Below, in pieces: positions 12,823 through 13,774 of a DNA stretch of 13,774 nt. Made by a program: the position numbers and the translations under genes. Location: contig JABWAY010000201.1 in NCBI GenBank assembly GCA_013360825.1, positions 1-13,774 of the forward strand. Direction: 5' to 3'. The notes beneath the pieces are model-generated. The model saw nothing but the letters and a program-made list of their open reading frames with translations, was not told where the DNA came from and did no database searches. The DNA comes from Candidatus Brocadiia bacterium (GTDB taxonomy: Bacteria; Planctomycetota; MHYJ01; WSZJ01). Every line of letters starts with the position of its first letter. The stretch's first letter is position 1.

Positions 12823-13495
12823 CCCCCCCCTCCTTCCGGCGCCGGAGCGACGCCCGCAGAAGATCCAGAAGCACCGGGGCCGTTTCGCGGGAGGAATTCG
12901 TCAGATTCGCCTCGTGCACCCCCTTGCGCAGCAGCACTTCGGACACCACCGGAAACCGGATGCCGCGCTCCGCCACCCGCGCGAACCACTCCACGTCGAA
13001 CCCGGTCCGGAGCCGCTCGGGATACTCGCCGATTTCGATCTGGAAGTCGCGGCGGACGAGAAGGGTCTCCGGGATCTGTCCGACCAGGTCCCGCTCGAAC
13101 AGCGCGGGATTCATCGCGGTCGGGATCGTGCAGCCGGGGTAGAGGAAGTACCGGAAGAGTGTGAGGACGCCGGGACAGTCGCCGAGAAGGGGCAGCTGGC
13201 GTTCCAGCTTCGCGGGCTCCCAGCGATCATCGGCGGAAAGAAAGGCGAGGAGCGGCGCCGCGGCGTGCCTCACGCCTGTATTGAAACCTGCCGCCGCGCC
13301 CTGCCCCTCGGTCGCGATGACGCGGACGCCGGGATGGGCCCGCGCGATCTCGGCGGTTGCGTCCGTCGATCCGTCGTCGATGACCAGGATTTCGGCGGGG
13401 CGAACGGTCAGGGCGGAAACACTGTCGAGCGCTCCCTGGAGGAATCGCGCGGCGTTCTTCGCCGGGATGATGACGGAGACGGGGAGCGCCGTCAT
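12812..13495 (-). CDS. Family 2 glycosyltransferase (first of a tandem pair)
   Basis: The 227-residue enzyme has the same layout as its downstream paralogue: VSVIIPAKNAARFLQGALDS, Asp-Asp-Gly at 40-42 (LVIDDGSTDAT), SADD at 87-90, and FDVEWFARVAERGIRF in the acceptor half, ending with a VLLRKGVHEANLTN segment. No transmembrane region is visible, so it is likely soluble. Sugar donor and acceptor are unknown. The start is at an ATG that overlaps the upstream stop as ATGA, with GGGGAGGAG just before it. The frame is open further upstream, but that part is not glycosyltransferase-like. It is coupled in both directions, so it belongs to the operon beginning outside the window. Confidence 0.9.
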   Translation of the reverse strand: MTALPVSVIIPAKNAARFLQGALDSVSALTVRPAEILVIDDGSTDATAEIARAHPGVRVIATEGQGAAAGFNTGVRHAAAPLLAFLSADDRWEPAKLERQLPLLGDCPGVLTLFRYFLYPGCTIPTAMNPALFERDLVGQIPETLLVRRDFQIEIGEYPERLRTGFDVEWFARVAERGIRFPVVSEVLLRKGVHEANLTNSSRETAPVLLDLLRASLRRRKEGGDGR

Positions 13496-13774
13496 GAACT
13501 CCTCCCCGCAACGATCGCTTCCCGGACCGCCGCCGCGACCGCCCCGAGATCGGGGCCGACTTCCAGCGCGAACGCCGGCAGTTTCCCGGCGATCTGCCCG
13601 AGCCGTGCGAAGGCCGACGGCCCGCATCCGGGGATCTGGAGGACGGAGGAGGGGCCGAGGGCGCGCATCCGGACGCCACTCGCGTTGTAAACGGCGTTCG
13701 CCACCGCCGCCGCCGTCGGGATCGTCGCGGGCTCGCCGATGCCGCCCGCGTCCGTCGAATTTCGCCCCCGATAC
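13492..13774 (-). CDS. Xanthine dehydrogenase-family molybdenum-binding subunit, C-terminal end (partial)
   Basis: Reading in from the window edge gives 93 residues. They begin YRGRNSTDAGGIGEPATIPT and continue AAAVANAVYNASGVRMRAL. This is the C-terminal block of xanthine dehydrogenase/aldehyde oxidoreductase large subunits: the glutamate in Gly-Ile-Gly-Glu-Pro is the catalytic base near the molybdenum, and 'AxANAVYxAxGVRxRxLP' follows. Family members oxidise aromatic heterocycles or aldehydes. Most of them end within about 20 residues of this motif; here about 55 more follow (from GPSSVLQIPGCG to AIVAGRSS), which I do not recognise. The 5' end lies outside the window. A GTG at 13704 is inside the motif and not a start. 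The stop overlaps the start of the first glycosyltransferase as ATGA. Identification rests on a short piece, so the subclass cannot be given. Confidence 0.72.
   Translation of the reverse strand, partial: YRGRNSTDAGGIGEPATIPTAAAVANAVYNASGVRMRALGPSSVLQIPGCGPSAFARLGQIAGKLPAFALEVGPDLGAVAAAVREAIVAGRSS

Overview
This is a GC-rich bacterial chromosome segment (I judge it to be around 70% GC; not computed) with dense, short-spaced genes. The gene set is mostly housekeeping: a DinG-type helicase, an isopropylmalate/isocitrate dehydrogenase, release factor 2, SufS/SufU, RlmN and an L,D-transpeptidase. Among these sit lineage-specific secreted, TPR and HEAT proteins, and a sugar-transfer operon at the right end. 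I see no tRNA or rRNA gene, transposase, phage gene or CRISPR array. The style of the hypothetical proteins and the Asn-Leu-Arg-Pro-type dehydrogenase would fit Planctomycetota or another deep-branching high-GC phylum. That placement is inference only, made without any database search.

Layout. Bases 2-3450 (+ strand): the end of a DinG-family helicase, a LeuB-like dehydrogenase, and prfB, which must be read through a programmed +1 frameshift at CTT-TGA-C. Bases 3479-4465 (- strand): a secreted protein of unknown function, convergent with prfB. Bases 4466-4811: a divergent intergenic region, AT-richer than its surroundings, with a plausible promoter and two small palindromes. Bases 4812-7331 (+ strand): a TPR lipoprotein, a ComF-family gene and a membrane-anchored HEAT-repeat protein. 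Bases 7356-13774 (- strand; transcription runs from right to left): the end of a xanthine dehydrogenase-family molybdenum subunit, two paralogous GT2 glycosyltransferases, a PF14907-type nucleotidyltransferase, a YafK-like L,D-transpeptidase, rlmN, sufS and sufU.

How the genes relate. The right-hand genes from the molybdoenzyme to the nucleotidyltransferase overlap by 4-11 bases, so they are almost certainly co-transcribed and translationally coupled. sufS and sufU overlap by 10 bases and form a cysteine desulfurase/acceptor pair directly downstream of rlmN, whose product needs an iron-sulfur cluster. Links between these blocks are not demonstrated.

Most notable observations. Two neighbouring genes each carry a perfect short tandem duplication that breaks the frame: 14 bp near the 3' end of the TPR lipoprotein gene and 11 bp in the middle of comF. 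Removing one copy from each restores a sensible protein on paper. The LeuB-like enzyme carries the Lys-Tyr pair typical of NADP-binding isocitrate dehydrogenases where isopropylmalate dehydrogenases usually have Asp-Ile. I do not find clear evidence for an entirely new defence or mobile system in this window.
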